From Halichoerus grypus (Eukaryota; Chordata; Mammalia; Carnivora; Phocidae), in NCBI RefSeq assembly GCF_964656455.1, contig NC_135719.1, positions 70,606,283 through 70,670,282 on the forward strand: a DNA stretch of 64,000 bases, in the 5' to 3' direction. Made by a program: the position numbers and the translations under genes. The first letter of the stretch is position 1; every line of letters starts with the position of its first letter. This document shows, one piece after another, positions 22,653 through 36,300 of this stretch. The notes below the pieces were generated by a model. That model made no database searches. It was given only the letters and a program-made list of their open reading frames with translations, and had not been told where the DNA came from.

Positions 22653-23640
22653 GGCACCCTCTTTGTCTGCCCACGCTGATGTGGCCCTGCGGTCTTGGTG
22701 CTTTTTTCTTTCCATGTTATCTTGGGGCATGATTCCCTTATCTTGGGCAAACTGATTGATGAATGGTGACACGCGTAGGCCAGTGAGACGTGTGTGAATA
22801 CAGAAATGGAAGAATGTTAATAAAGAGCCTTACACATACATGATGGGCATAACTCATTTGTGTGCCATTGAGCTTCATGGGGGCCATTCTGCATGCTCTT
22901 GCAAAATCTCCCCAACCTCCAGTTTAGAGATGAGGAAACAGGCTCACAAAGTCTCCATGCGTGAACCTGTCTGTGTCCCTGTGTGGGCGTCTATGAAGTT
23001 TGCCTATGTTGTATCCCCAGTCCATCACCAAGTCCTATTAAATAGTACCCCTAAGTAGCTCTCCACTGTCCTCTTCTCACTACTGACAATTCTACCTCCC
23101 CCAGTCAAGCCCTATAGCAGTGGTCTCCTAACTGATCTCCTTCAGACTTTCTGTATCCTCCAATTCTCTATTTAACAGGCAGGGTGATCTTTTGAAAATT
23201 TAAATCTGAATATATCGGCCTATCCCACCACTGTTCCTTAAGATTTTGCTGTGACTCCCAATGTGCTTAGGATAGAGACAAAATTCCTTAATGTGGATCA
23301 CAGGGCCCTGTGTAGATACCTCTACCCCTTCTGCCTCATGACTGTGTTTCCCCTCCCTCCTCTCTCTGTTCTAGCCCCATTGACATTTTAGTCCTTGTAT
23401 TCAACATCTCCCTCCTGCCACAGGGCCTTTGCATTTGCTCTGACTTCTGCCAGATCCACTCCTGCTGGTTCCTGTGCCTAGTTTACTCCTATTCATCCTT
23501 CAGAACTCAGTTCAAACTGTTACCACTTGCTAGGTCACATCCTCGGTAGACAATCTTATAGCATGTTTTGCCTTTATTTTTTTTCTGGATCACTAAATAC
23601 AGTTGCAGCTTTACATTTATTTGATTAGTGATTAACATTT
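22653..23640. other. Intergenic DNA, origin unknown
   Basis: Starts abruptly at the broken SINE. The minus strand of 22653-22790 has an open frame (VSPFINQFAQDKGIMPQDNM...) that I do not recognise. No other features. Confidence 0.4.
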
Positions 23641-23819
23641 ATTTTTTTTTTTAATTTTTTTAGAGAGAGAGAGCATGAGCAGGGAGAGAGGCAGAGGGAG
23701 AGGGAGAAGCAGGCTCCCCGCTGAGCCAGGAGCCCGATGCAGGGCTCGATCCCAGGACCCTGGGATCATGACCTGAGCTGAAGGCAGACGCTTAACCATC
23801 TGAGCCACCCAGGTGCCCC
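23641..23819 (-). mobile_element. SINEC
   Basis: Flanked by AACATTTATTT and AACATTTGTTT. Confidence 0.87.
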
Positions 23820-24319
23820 AACATTTGTTTATTTTTATACTCGACTATAAGTTCCATGAAGACGGGGACAATTTCTTTTGGATCACCAATCCCCAGGACT
23901 GAGCATAATGTTTGGCCTAGTAGAGGAGCTTATAAAATCTTTGTTATTAAGTGAATGCGTTAATGAATGAATAAAACCCATTGAGTCTTCTGATCTGGTT
24001 TCTTTTCCTGGAAGGGCTCCCAAACTCCTCACAAGACAGGAAACAGAAGATGGAGAGAACGATCATAATGATGTCTGCCCATCCCAGAGTGTAACAGGTC
24101 ATCAGAGTAACAGCTGAGTCTATGGGCTGCATTTTAGAGGCCTCCTGCTGCTCATTTCTACCCTCTTCCAAAGAGGTCCAGGAAGGAAACCACTGCAGAG
24201 AAATCCCTCAGCAAGCCTTTGGCAGACAGAGTCTCACCAGGAAGGCGGAGAGTGAGGAGGCAAAGAAAGAAAGGGAATGGATGGCTCCATGTTTCGGACA
24301 TCATGTTTACATATATCAA

Positions 24320-24440
24320 CTCATTTAATCCTCCCCCAAAGCCCTATGTTGCAGATGAGAAAATGGCCTCAAAGAGGTTGTGAATGTGACGGTTATAAAA
24401 CCAATGCAGGGCAAAAAGCTGAGTTTGAACTCAGAACTCT
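24320..24440. repeat. MIR-like ancient SINE
   Basis: CAACTCATTTAATCCTCCCC and CAGATGAGAAAATGGCCTCA match the MIR core pattern. Confidence 0.5.
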
Positions 24441-24562
24441 CAGTCTTCCTCCAAAGTCTGGGCTTTTCCAGGCTACTTTCCTGGTGTGCAGCCCTCAACC
24501 ACCTCCCCCACTCTGTCAACTTAGAGCCCCAAAGTTTTTCATCATTAAAGACTCATCTATTG

Positions 24563-24882
24563 GAGGCGGCTGAGTGGCTCAGTCAGTTAAGCGTCTGACT
24601 CTTGATTTCGGCTCAGGTCATGACCTCACAGTGTGTGCCCTCTCTCTCAAATAAATCAATCAATCTTGAAAAAGACTCATCTGGGGGTGCCTGGGTGGCT
24701 CAGTTGTTAAGTGTCTGCCTTCGGCTCAGGTCATGATCTCAGGGTCCTGGGATCAAGCCCCCCATGGGTCTCCCTGCTCAGCGGGAAGACCGCTTCACCC
24801 TCTCACACTCCCTCTGCTTGTGTTCCCTCTCTCGCTGTGTCTCTCTCTGTCAAATAAATAAATAAAATCTTAAAAAAAAAAA
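24563..24882 (+). mobile_element. Two SINEC copies with three copies of one target
   Basis: 24563-24670 is internally deleted; 24684-24882 is full. AAAGACTCATCT occurs before, between and after. Confidence 0.9.
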
Positions 24883-24973
24883 AAAGACTCATCTGTTGGC
24901 TATTATCTAAAGCTCTCTTTCAGGAGTCAGTATATGATGGTTTTAGTCGATACATTGGAACCAGAAACTCAAT

Positions 24974-25396
24974 ATTTTATTTTTAAAGATTTTATTTATT
25001 TATTTGAGAGAGCGAGAAATAGAGAGCACAAGCAGAGGGGAGAGGGAGAAGCAGGCTCCCCACTGAGCTGGGAGCCCGACGTGGGGCTCATTCCCAGGAC
25101 CCCAGAACCATGACCTGAGCTGAAGGCAGACACTTAACCGACTGAGCCACCCAGGTGCCCTGAAACTCAACATTTTATTATTTATTTTATTTTATTTTAA
25201 TTTTTTTAAGATTTTATTTATTTATTTGACAGAGAGAGACACAGCGAGAGAGGGAACACAAGCAGGGGGAGTGGGAGAGGGAGAAGCAGGCTTCCCGCAG
25301 AGCAGGGAGCCTGATGCGGGGCTGGATCCCAGGACCCTGGGATCATGACCTGAGCCGAAGGCAGACGCTTAACGACTGAGCCACCCAGGCGCCCCG
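24974..25396 (-). mobile_element. Two SINEC copies with three copies of one target
   Basis: 24974-25161 and 25172-25396. GAAACTCAAYATTTTA occurs before, between and after. Confidence 0.9.
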
Positions 25397-25739
25397 AAAC
25401 TCAACATTTTAAAAGCAACTACTGCAAGACCTAAAGAGAAATTTATAAACAAAAATTGGAATGTAGAAAGTAAAAGGGGATGACAAAGTTTCCCATTCTT
25501 CATATTGAAGAGACCAGAGATACTGTCTAGAATGGACAAATATATGATATTACACAAAGGGATAAATGGTGCTTACAGGAGAATTAAAAACAGAAGCTGT
25601 TGGTGCGGTTGCTTCTGGAGAGTGGAGCTGGGGAGAGAAACTTTCATTTTTCATTTGTTTGTCCTTCTGAGCTGTTCATATTTTTTAAAAAATACAGTGT
25701 TCTGTAACTTTTCTAAAAAGTTTAGAAATTTTTGTTACA

Positions 25740-26160
25740 GGGTGCCTGGGTGGTGTAGTCAGTTGAGCGTTTGACTGTTGATTTCATCTTGAGTGATGAT
25801 GTCAGGGTCATGGAATCGAGCCCCGAGTCGGGCTCCACGCTCAGCAGGGAGTCTGCTTGGGCTTCTCTCTCCCTTTCCCTCTGCCCCTCCTGCTTTCTCT
25901 CTCTCTCTCAAAATAAATAAATAAATCTTTTAAAAAAAGGACATTTCCAGGGGCGCCTGGGTGGCTCAGATGGTTAAGCGTCTGCCTTCGGCTCAGGTCA
26001 TGATCCCAGGGTTCTGGGATCGAGCCCCGCATCTGGCTCCCTGCTCAGTGGGGAGCCTGCTTCTCCCTCTCCCACTCCCCCTGCTTGTGTTCCCTCTGTG
26101 TCTCTCTCTGTCAAATAAATAAATAAAATCTTAAAAAAATAAAAAAAATAAAAATAAAAA
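25740..26160 (+). mobile_element. Two tandem SINEC copies
   Basis: 25740-25936 and 25951-26160. AGGACATTTC flanks the second; the outer flanks share TGTTACA. Confidence 0.87.
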
Positions 26161-27083
26161 AAGGACATTTCTGTTACAAAAGAGTAAACAAAGAAACATG
26201 CTTCCTTTAGAATGCAAGTACTGTATGTTTAGAACTATTAGTCTTGTCACCTGGGTAAAAGTTAGGTCTGTGGGTTTCCTCTGTGTCAGGAAGGAGCTGA
26301 GTCGGGGGAGGGTCATGTGATGATAAACATGGCTTCCCAAGCAGTTGCCTCTGGGGACCGGGCACGGGAGATGAGCTTGATGAATTTACCTTTGCAAGCA
26401 CAGGGCCAGGCTGACAGAGGAGCACCTCTTCCCTCACATATGCATAAGGCAGCTCACATTCAGACACACCCAGACCCAAGAGGGTACTGACCCGACGAGG
26501 GCCAGAGATAACCATTCCTCTATCCTTGGTGAGACTCTGCCCCCGCCAGTGCCCCGCTCTGAGCAGGAGCTCCTACCTGCTTGGGACTCTGCTCCTGCAG
26601 GATCCATCTGATTCCAGTTCCTCAGGGCCCAGGTGGATCTAGTCCCAGGAAGATGGGATGCCGAGGGCTCTCAGGTGAGGGTGACTCCAGTCCTGTTCCA
26701 CAACTGGCCATAGAGCACCGATCAGAGCCCTGCACCCCTCAGGACCTGAGCGTCCCTTCTTCCTCCCAAGGCATGGCACGATCTTAACCTTTGCTTATCT
26801 GAAGTTTATATCACTTTGAGCTTCAGCAGCTGCAAAAACAGGGCTGGGGCACGGCTCGGGAGTGCCACTCACTGGCAGGAAGGAGCCTAGAGATTGGCAT
26901 TCCCAGTACCAGAGAAAGTCCTGTTGATCTTTGACCCTCCACCCCTCCCGGAGCCTTGGCCCTGCCCCTCTCCCCCTTCCTTTCTTCCCTGCTGGCCTCT
27001 CCCTCTGTTTGGCTCCTCACTTCCCTGGCGCCCTTTCTCTGACTGGCAGTTTTCCCCAGGTCCTTGCTCACACCAAGCCTTCC
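26161..27083 (+). other. Upstream region and 5' UTR of PPP1R14D
   Basis: Unique sequence. A TTTATATCA box near 26806 could be a weak TATA element; the start site is not determinable. Confidence 0.35.
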
Positions 27084-27338
27084 ATGCTGTCTTCAAGCCC
27101 TACTTCCTGCACGTCTCCCAACCCTGACAGGGAGAACCCAAGTAAGAAGGTCCACTGGACTTCTGGGAGGAGGAGGACGTCATCCACAGACTCAGAGTCA
27201 AAGCCCCACTCCGACCCCTCCAAAGTAGCCAGGTCCCGGAGACCCAGCCGGCTGACGGTGAAGTACGACCGGGGGCAGCTGCAGCGCTGGCTGGACATGG
27301 AGCAGTGGGTGGATGCGCAGGTTCAGGAGCTCTTCCAG
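27084..27338 (+). CDS. PPP1R14D: PPP1R14D exon 1 coding part: N-terminus and inhibitory motif
   Basis: 85 codons from ATG to CAG, donor GTGAGT. Carries the regulatory Thr58 and most of the PP1-binding core. The open frame continues upstream without an in-frame ATG that fits the family, so the family start was used. Confidence 0.95.
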
Positions 27339-30300
27339 GTGAGTGACACGAGGCAGCGAGGGAGGCCGTGGGGTGCCGGGGAGAGTGCCTGCCCGAGACC
27401 TCAGGAGGAGCTGGGGGGCCAGTGTGAGATGCTCCCACGGAGGGAAGGCTTCTCCCAACAGGTGAAGATAGATTTGCAGTCCCGAAATCCACCTCCCTCT
27501 GGTCTGGTCTGGTCTGGTCTGGGCTCTGCCTCTAAAGCTCTTCAAAATCTGTGCCAGGTGTTTTAACTTCGTTTCCTAATCTATAGAATGAGCCTATCAA
27601 TGCCTGTCATATCTCCTTTGTGGGACTTTTTGAAGCTCAAGTGAGATAGAAGAGCTACTTTTATGTATTTGTCTTGCTCTCAGCCTCAACACACCTGCGT
27701 GCCAAGAGCTCCATCGTCCAGTACTATAGCTACCAGCCATGTGTGGCGATTGCCCTTCAAATTAATAAAAATTAAATAAGATGCAAAGTTCAGTCCCTCA
27801 TTCACACTGGCCACATTTCAAGTGCGCCGTAGTCCCATGTGGCTATTGGCTGCCATCTTGTCAGCACAGATGGAGAAACATTTGTATCCTCTCAGAGTGG
27901 ACAGCACTGAACTAGAACAAGTCCTTGGCCCTGGCTCTGACTGACTCCCCTCAATTCCCCCTGAGAAAAGGACAGGTCTCTGCCCCTTGTCACGAGACGT
28001 GGCACTTTCTTCCTCAGATAACTGAAAATCGGGGTCCTAGAGCAGTAACAACCGCTGTTTGAACAAGGAGAGTAACATTCTGAACCCTTACCTCTGTGTT
28101 CGGCACAGTGCCTCGCGCTGGACACGCATTACCTACTCGGCCCTCCCCACCGCTCCCTTAGGTAGCTATGTTTTACTGTGGAGGAAATGGAAGCTCAGAG
28201 ATGTTGAGTGACGAATGAGCCCAAGGTCACACGACTAGGAAACCAGGAGACCAGGCGCTGCAGCTGGGGCTCTGTGCCCGGGCACTTAGGCGAGCAGCTT
28301 AGTGGTTCTCCACCCATGAAGTACTTCAGAAAAAAACCTGATGACCTGACTGCACCCCAGTTTGACTAAATCTATTAGGGTGGGGCCCAGTCACTTGTCT
28401 TTTTTTATAAGCTCCACAGTTAATTCTAGCATGTGGCTGGCTGAGAACCACTGCACCAAGCCAGAGCCCAGGAGTCCTCGTCTACATACCATGGTCCTTC
28501 TTTCTCCTCCTTCTTGACTCTGTGCCTGTCTTTTCTTTTGGGGGCAGCAAGGGGCTTGTCATTCTTCCAGGTAAGGGCTATGCTGCGGTTGGGGTGGAGG
28601 AGAATGATGCCTATGCCCAGTCTGTCTTGTGAAGCTCACTGGGTCCTGTGTTAGTGTGGTCCAGGTGTCAACCATGTCCCCTGCAGCATCCTGGGCTCCC
28701 TCGTGCAGGGGAGGGAGATGCTCTGGAGCTGGGAGCGGGAGAGGCACATTTTCTTGGCCTGCTTCTGCTCAGCCTCCACTGCCCTTCTATCCTGCCAGCA
28801 CTCTCCCTCTCTGGATCAGTTTCAGTTTCAGATTGTTGTGCACTTGCATAAAAAGTCTCATATTTCAGACACCTCAGAGCAAATTTGTCCAGGCATCAGA
28901 GAAAGACACTAGACAAAGAACCTGGTTGTGGAAGATCAACACAGTGGGGAGGGGGAGGGCTGTACAATAATGAGCTCATAACATTGGAAAACAGGATATG
29001 TGGGAGGACCACTCCCAGGCAATGACCGAAATAAAATACCTGGCCTGCGGTTGCCATGGCAATTGTCCAAAGGTGCTAGGTGGCAGTTCCTCTCCCAATC
29101 CCTGCTCTTTTCAGCAGGAAGCAGCCAAGTGGCTGGGGAAGCCCCAGGTGGCTGGTCATCTTGGGAGAGATTGAGGCAACAGTGTCTCCAGGCTTACCCT
29201 GCCCCAGTTCTACCTTCATAGAGCCTGTCTCCATACAGCAGGCTCTCCCCAACATACCCACCTTGGATAGCCCTACGGGCAATGGTTCTAGGGATGTATC
29301 ACTGCTTGTTCAGTTTGGTTTAATGGGATCCAACCTTACTTTGATGGAGGGCCCCCCTTCTTCTCACTGGGTATAAAATCTGCTTTGGGGTCTTCAGAGG
29401 AACCAAGTCTGGGTTCAACAAAACAAACAGACTTGGGGCCCTAGTGCTCCTATTGTCCAGAGGTGGGGTGTGGATTTGGCTTCTAAGCAAGGATATAAAC
29501 ACTCACGAGTTTCTCCTATTTTAAGGAGACTCTTGCTCAACAATGCGCCCCCCTGCAGTTCCCACCCCTGATTTCATTTCTCCTTTACGACAAGACTTCT
29601 TAAAGGATTTGTCCACACTCACATCCTTTACTTACCTTTCCCCTTCCTGTCACTATTCAAACCGCTGAGACCTGGCTTCTTTTTATTTATTTATTTATTT
29701 ATTTTAAATTTTATTTTATTATGTTATGTTAATCACCATACATTACATCATTAGTTTTTGATGTAGTGTTCCAGATTCATTGTTTGCGTATAACACCCAG
29801 TGCTCCATTCAATACGTGCCCTCTTTAATACCCATCACCAGGCTAACCCATCCCCCCACACCCCTCCCCTCTGAAACCCTCAGTTTGTTTCTCAGAGTCC
29901 GTAGTCTCTCATGAGACCTGGCTCCTGTTCCCACCATTCTACTGAGAGCTCTCGCCAAGGTCACCAATCAATGTCTTGGGGCCAAATCTAATGTACACAT
30001 CAACACAGGATGCTGTTGACCACCCCAGAGTTTTGAAAACATTCCTTTCCTATAGCTTCGATGACACTGTCTTTTTCAGCTGGCATTTTGATGCAACCCT
30101 TCTGATGTGGTGACATTTTAAGAAACAATCTATTAAACTTCCAACTTTAAAAAAAATAATGTTAATGAATATGTGAAACAAACACTTGTTAGCTCCTCCC
30201 TGAGCCTTACTCCACTGCTTGTTCCCATGGCAGAGAGATCAGGAGGAAAGGGACTGCGGATGGAGTGAAGGTGAGAACAGAGTCAGATCAGGCAGCATCT

Positions 30301-33300
30301 GGCAGGAGACCCCTTCATGAAATACCGAGTCACAATTTTTTTTTTTTTAAGATTTTATTTATTTATTTGACAGAGAGAGACACAGTGAGAGAGGGAACAC
30401 AAGCAGGGGGAGTGGGAGAGGGAGAAGCAGGCTTCCCGCAGAGCAGGGAGCCTGATGCGGGGCTCGATCCCAGGACCCTGGGATCATGACCTGAGCCGAA
30501 GGCAGACGCTTAACCGACTGAGCCACCCAGGCGCCCCCGAGTCACAATTTTACCACACTTGTTCAGCTCAGCAGGAGTTGTTTGACATATCCACTCATTT
30601 TCTGAGAATTCAAAAAATACTTGAGGGAAGGAGTATTTGGATTATGATATCAGCCCATATTCTCAACTCCAGACTGTATCCACAATCTGACTCTCAGTAA
30701 TATACTACCGTATATTCAAAATGAGTGTGGATAAAATCATAAGTGATGTGAAAAGTTTTTTGGGGGGGCCAGACTTGTACTTTTTTAGAGGTAGAATTGT
30801 AGTGATTAGAATGCAGCTTTACTACTCAGCCCCACCCTCCACCTTCTGGGATTCCAGCTGCACGTATGGGAGACCACTTGATACCACACCACAGGCCATT
30901 AAGGTTCTGTTCTCTTCTTCCTCCCCACGCCCCCCCCCCCCAAGGTTTTTTTCTTTCTGTGTTTCATTTTGGCTAGTTTCTTTTTTTTTTTATCATAGAA
31001 CTTTGTTTATTTATTTTTATTTTTTGTAAGATTTTATTTATTTATTTGACAGAGAGACACAGCGAGAGCAGGAACACAAGCAGGGGGAATGGGAGAGGGA
31101 GAAGCAGGCTTCCCGCCGAGCAGGGAGCCCGATGTGGGACTCGATCCCAGGACCCTGGGATCATGACCCGAGCCGAAGGCAGACGCTTAACGACTGAGCC
31201 ACCCAGGCGCCCCTCATTTTGGCTAGTTTCTGTCACTACATCTTCAGGTTCAACTGATCTTTTTTTGGCAATGTCCAAATATGCTGTTAACTCCATCCAG
31301 TAAATTTTTCATTTAAAATATTGTATCTTGGGGCGCCTGGGTGGCTCAGTCATTAGGCGTCTGCCTTCGGCTCAGGTCGTGATCCCAGGGTCCTGGGATC
31401 GAGCCCCGCATCAGGCTCTCTGCTCTGCAGGAAGCCTGCTTCTCCCTTTCCCACTCCCCCTGCTTGTGTTCCCTCTCTCACTGTGTCTCTCTCTGTCAAA
31501 TAAATAAATAAAATCTTTAAAAAAAATAAAATAAAAATAAAAAATAAAATATTGTATCTTGCAGGGCACCTGGCTGGCTCAGTCAGTAGAGCATGTGACT
31601 CTTAATCTCGGGGTTGTGAGTTCGAGCCCCACATTGTGTGTAGAGATTACTTAAAAATAAAATCTTTAAAAAATAATTGTATTTTTCATCTCTGGATGCT
31701 TCATTTGTTTTTTTCTCATATGTTTCATTTTTCTCATTACTGTGTTCGTGTTTTCCTCATCTGCTAATTCTACCATCTCTCTCATTTCTGGGTCTGCTTC
31801 TATTAACAGATTTTTCTCCTCTTTATAGGTCACATTTCCTGCTTCTGGTATGACGAGTGATTTTTGTTTGGATACTGGACGTTTTATGAGTTTTATATTA
31901 CTGGGTAACTGGATATTTTTTTTTCTTCCTTTAAAGCATTGGGCCTTGTTTAATAGGCAGTTTATTTACTTGTGGCTCAGTTTGATCCTTCTGAAGCTTG
32001 TTTTTAAGTTACATTGGGTCTAGAGTAGCCTTTAATCTAGAGAATAATTTAACCCCCAGGTCTGAGGTCTGTACTGGATTCCTGCATGATCAGTGATGAC
32101 TGTCCACTCTGGCTGGTTGGAACTTGATTTGCCTCCCAGTCCTGTGTGAGGTCTATTCATCTCTGGGCCTTCGGTGCCTCACACTACCTGGCCTTGTGAG
32201 GCTTTACCCTATGAATGTGCATCTTGTGTTCAGCAAAGACTCAAGAGAACCCTTATGCAGATTTCTGGAGGTTTCTTTCTTCAGAACTCCCTCCTCTTCA
32301 CAACTGTGTCTAGCAACTTCCAGCCACCTCAACACTGAACTCTGATCTCTGTCACATCAATATAGCAAGACCACTGTGCTCTGCTTGGGGCCTCCCTCTC
32401 TGCTCTGTGGTCTGGAAATTGCCTCTAGGAAGAAATACAGCGCAATTACAGAGTTTGCCTTTTTAGTTTCTCTTTTCTCTTGGGGAGTCCTGAGCAACCT
32501 GTTGTCCAATGACTGAAAACACTGTTCATCTGTTTTTATCTAGTTTTCTAGTTACTTATGTTGGGAGAATAAATACAGCCCCTGTTATTCCATCATTTCC
32601 AGAAATATAAATATCTGGTTAACTCTTACTCAGCCTTCAGGTCTCAGATTAGAAGTCACTTCCTCCAGGAAGCCTTCCAGAACCCCAAGCTTGGTAAGGT
32701 TTCCCCTTCCATGTGTTCTCAAAGTATCTCATCAGAGTGCTTATCACTCTGTATTATAACTGCCATTTCACTTGTCTGTATCCTTCAGGAGACTGTAAGC
32801 TTTTCAAGGGCAGAATTATATGTGTCTGTCTTGCTGTCTTGCCTTAGTACTTATCACAGTACTTGGGACATAGCATGCACTCAGTAAATACGCATTAAAT
32901 GAATGAAGGCTGAACCAGATGAACTAGAAACTAAGGAAGCAAAAAGGAAAGTTGAGAGCTTAGGGTGAAAGAACTAACTTAGAACCCTAACACTGTTTAT
33001 TTTAAAAAGGCATGGAAGGACCAAAACTGTTAACAGTGGTTGCCTGTAGGCAGTTGGAGGAATGAGAGGGCAGGGGAGGCTTCTTTTTCTTTATTCTTTC
33101 CTTTTTAAAAAACATCAACTTTATTGAGGTATAACTGACAGAATAAAATTTGAAGTGTACATTGGGATGCACTTTGCCATATGTAACCACTACCCCAGTC
33201 AAGATATGGAACATTTCCATCATCCAAAAAGTTCCCCCAAATAACTTTTCTTTTTTTAAGATTTTATTTATTTATTTGAGAGAGCATGTGAGAGAGATCA

Positions 33301-36300
33301 CAAGCGGGGGAGGGGCAGAGGAAGAAACAGACTCCCCGCTGAGCTGGAAGCCTGATGTGGGACTCGATCCCAGGACCCTGGGATCATGACCTGAGGAGAA
33401 GGCAGAACTGACTAAGCCACCCAGGCGCCCCTCCCCCAGATAACCTTTAAACAAATTATACGTTAGTTACTTGTATCTGTTTCTATTATGTCTCCTCCAC
33501 TGCCTCTAACATGTGGACTCTTGGAGGACAGGATCTTTGTTTTGTTCACTGAAGTTCCCAAGTTCATGGTACCATGTTAATAGCAGTCACCGAACACATA
33601 TTTGTTTTGTTTTGTTTTTTTAAAGATTTTATTTATTTGACAGAGAGAGACACAGTGAGAGAGGGAACACAAGCACGGGGAGTGGGAGAGGGAGAAGCAG
33701 GCTTCCCGCAGAGCAGGGAGGCCAATGTGGGGCTTGATCCCAGATCCCCGGGATCATGACCTGAGCCGAAGGCAGATGCCTAATGACTGAGCCACCCAGG
33801 CGCCCCTGAACACATATTTGTTGAGTAAAAAGATTTTAAAGGCTTAAATAATCAAAAGGAAAAGGTAAAATTATCAAACCTTTAGAAAATGTAAAGGTGA
33901 ATATCAAATATTCATTCAAATCAGTATGAGAAGAACTTATTAAGCATTAAGAGAAGAAGGAGGGGAGTGGGGGAGGAGGAGGACGAGGAGGAGCAGCAAA
34001 ATCCAAACAGGAAAAGACCATTAGTTACATTCAGCTATATAAACATATATTTCCCCAACTCCTTCCCCACACATAAATGGTATTTCCAGGGGCACCTGGG
34101 TGGCTCAGTCAGTTAAGCGTCAGACTCTTGATTTCGGCTCAGGTCATGATCTCAGGGTTGTCAGATTGAACCCCTCATCAGGCTCTGCACTCAGTGAGGA
34201 GTCTGCTTGAGATTCTCTCTCTCCTTCTCCCCCTGCTCCTCCCTCCACTTGTACTCTCTCTGTCTCTCTCAATAAGTAAATAAAGAAATAAATAAAATTT
34301 TTAAAAATCTTAAAAAAAAATAAGTGGTATTTCCATCATATGTGGAATGAATGCTAGGGCTAATCTGAATTAAAAAAAAAGACTTCTTAAATCAGTAAGA
34401 AAAAACTAGACAACCCATAGAAAAATGAATAAGGCAGCACTTGTTGAAGTATATTCTGGTGACCCTTTCAGAGGGCTCATGGTTATTTTCATAATAATAC
34501 TGAGATGTCATTTGCCTTTTTCACTATGTTGACATTTGCACTGATAATGCAAAAACAAGGGTGGCCCTTAGCGTGAATCCAGAAAGTGGCAATGGGGGCA
34601 CCTGGCTAGTTCTGTTGGAGGAGCATGCGGCTCTTGATCTTGGGGTTGTGAGTTTGAGCCCCACGTTGGGTGTAGAGATTACTTAAATAAATAAACTTTT
34701 TTTTTTTTTTAGATTTTTAAAAATTTATTTATTTGACAGAGAGAGACACAGTGAAAGAGGGAACACAAGCAGGGGGAGTGGGAGAGGGAGAAGGAGGCCT
34801 CCCGCGGAGCAGGGAGCCTGCTGCGGGGCTTGATCCCAGGACCCTGGGATCATGACCCGAGCCGAAGGCAGACGCTCAACCGACTGAGCCACCCAGGCGT
34901 CCCTAAGTAAATGAACTTTCAAACAAGAAGAAAAGTGGCACCCACCTGTACTAGTGTTACAGGAATTTTTTCCCTTACTGCCCGAGGTTCTTGGTTATGG
35001 CGCTTTGAAGAATGAAGATGAAGACCAAAGAGTGGTGGGTAGCAAGGCAAAGTTTATTGAGCAATAGTACAAAGCTCCCAAACAAGGAGGGGACCCGAGA
35101 TGGTTGCCATCTTGACGTTCAAATCTAGGGGTTTTTGTAAGCTCTTTTGCAGAACTATCTTGAGCATCCGGAGTGTGGGTCCCCTGTGGATTGGCTGCTA
35201 AGGTGTGCCAATCAGGGCTTTGATCATGCTCCCATCTACCTATCGGGTTAGGTCTTTTGGGCTGACATTTGGAGACTAACTGCCTCAACTTGTGATAGTG
35301 ACAAATGTTTTGTTTTCAGTGTTTTGTTTCAGGATGTTTTGCAAAAGTCACTTCTGCAGAGGCTACTAGACAGGATGCTATTGTGGTCTTGTCTAAGCTG
35401 TAAAGCAGGATGCTGGTGCAGTTTTGTCTTAGCTGTCCCAGCTCCCTGTTTTCTTGTTGGGGACCCTGGCCCTGACTACTTAATTGTCCAACTAACTCCT
35501 AACACTAGGAGTTATGTTCTTCACCACTGTGCCACTTTCACTTAAGAAAGTCCTTGATGAAGCAGTAAATCTCTAAGTTTATTAAAACTTGGCCATTGAA
35601 TTCACATCTTTTTTAATAGACTTAAGTTTTAGAGCCGTTTTAGGTTCACAGGGAGACTGAGCAGAAAGTACAGAGTTCCCATGTTCCCACTGCCCCCCAC
35701 ATATGCACAGCCTCCCCCACTAGCAACATCCCCCACTAGTGCAGTACATTGTTACAATCAGTGAACCTACACTGACACATCAAAGTCCATAGATTATGTT
35801 AGGTTCACTTCTGGTGGTGTACATTCAAAGGTTTAGACAAATATGTAAGGACATGTATCTACTATGATAGTATTGTACAGAGTATTTTCTCTGTCCTAAA
35901 AATCCTCTGTGCTCCACCTATTCATCCCACTTCCCCCCTTAATCCCACTGATCTTTTTACTGTCTCCATAATTTTGCATTTTCCAGAATGTTGTATGGTA
36001 GGAATCATACAGTATGTATGACTGGCCAATTTCAGATTGGCTTCTTTCACTTATTCTGTGTTTACGGTTCATTTAGGTCTTTTCATGGCTTGACAGCTCA
36101 TTTCTTTTAGTGCTGAATAATATTCCATTGTCTGGATGTGCCACAGTTGATTTATCCATTTACCTACTGAAGGACAGATTGGTTGCTTCCAAGTTTGGCA
36201 ATTATGAGTAAAGCTGCTATAAACATCTTGATGTAGCTTTTTGTGCAGATATGTTTCCAACTCACTTGGGTAGATATTAAGGAGCTTGATCACTAGATCA

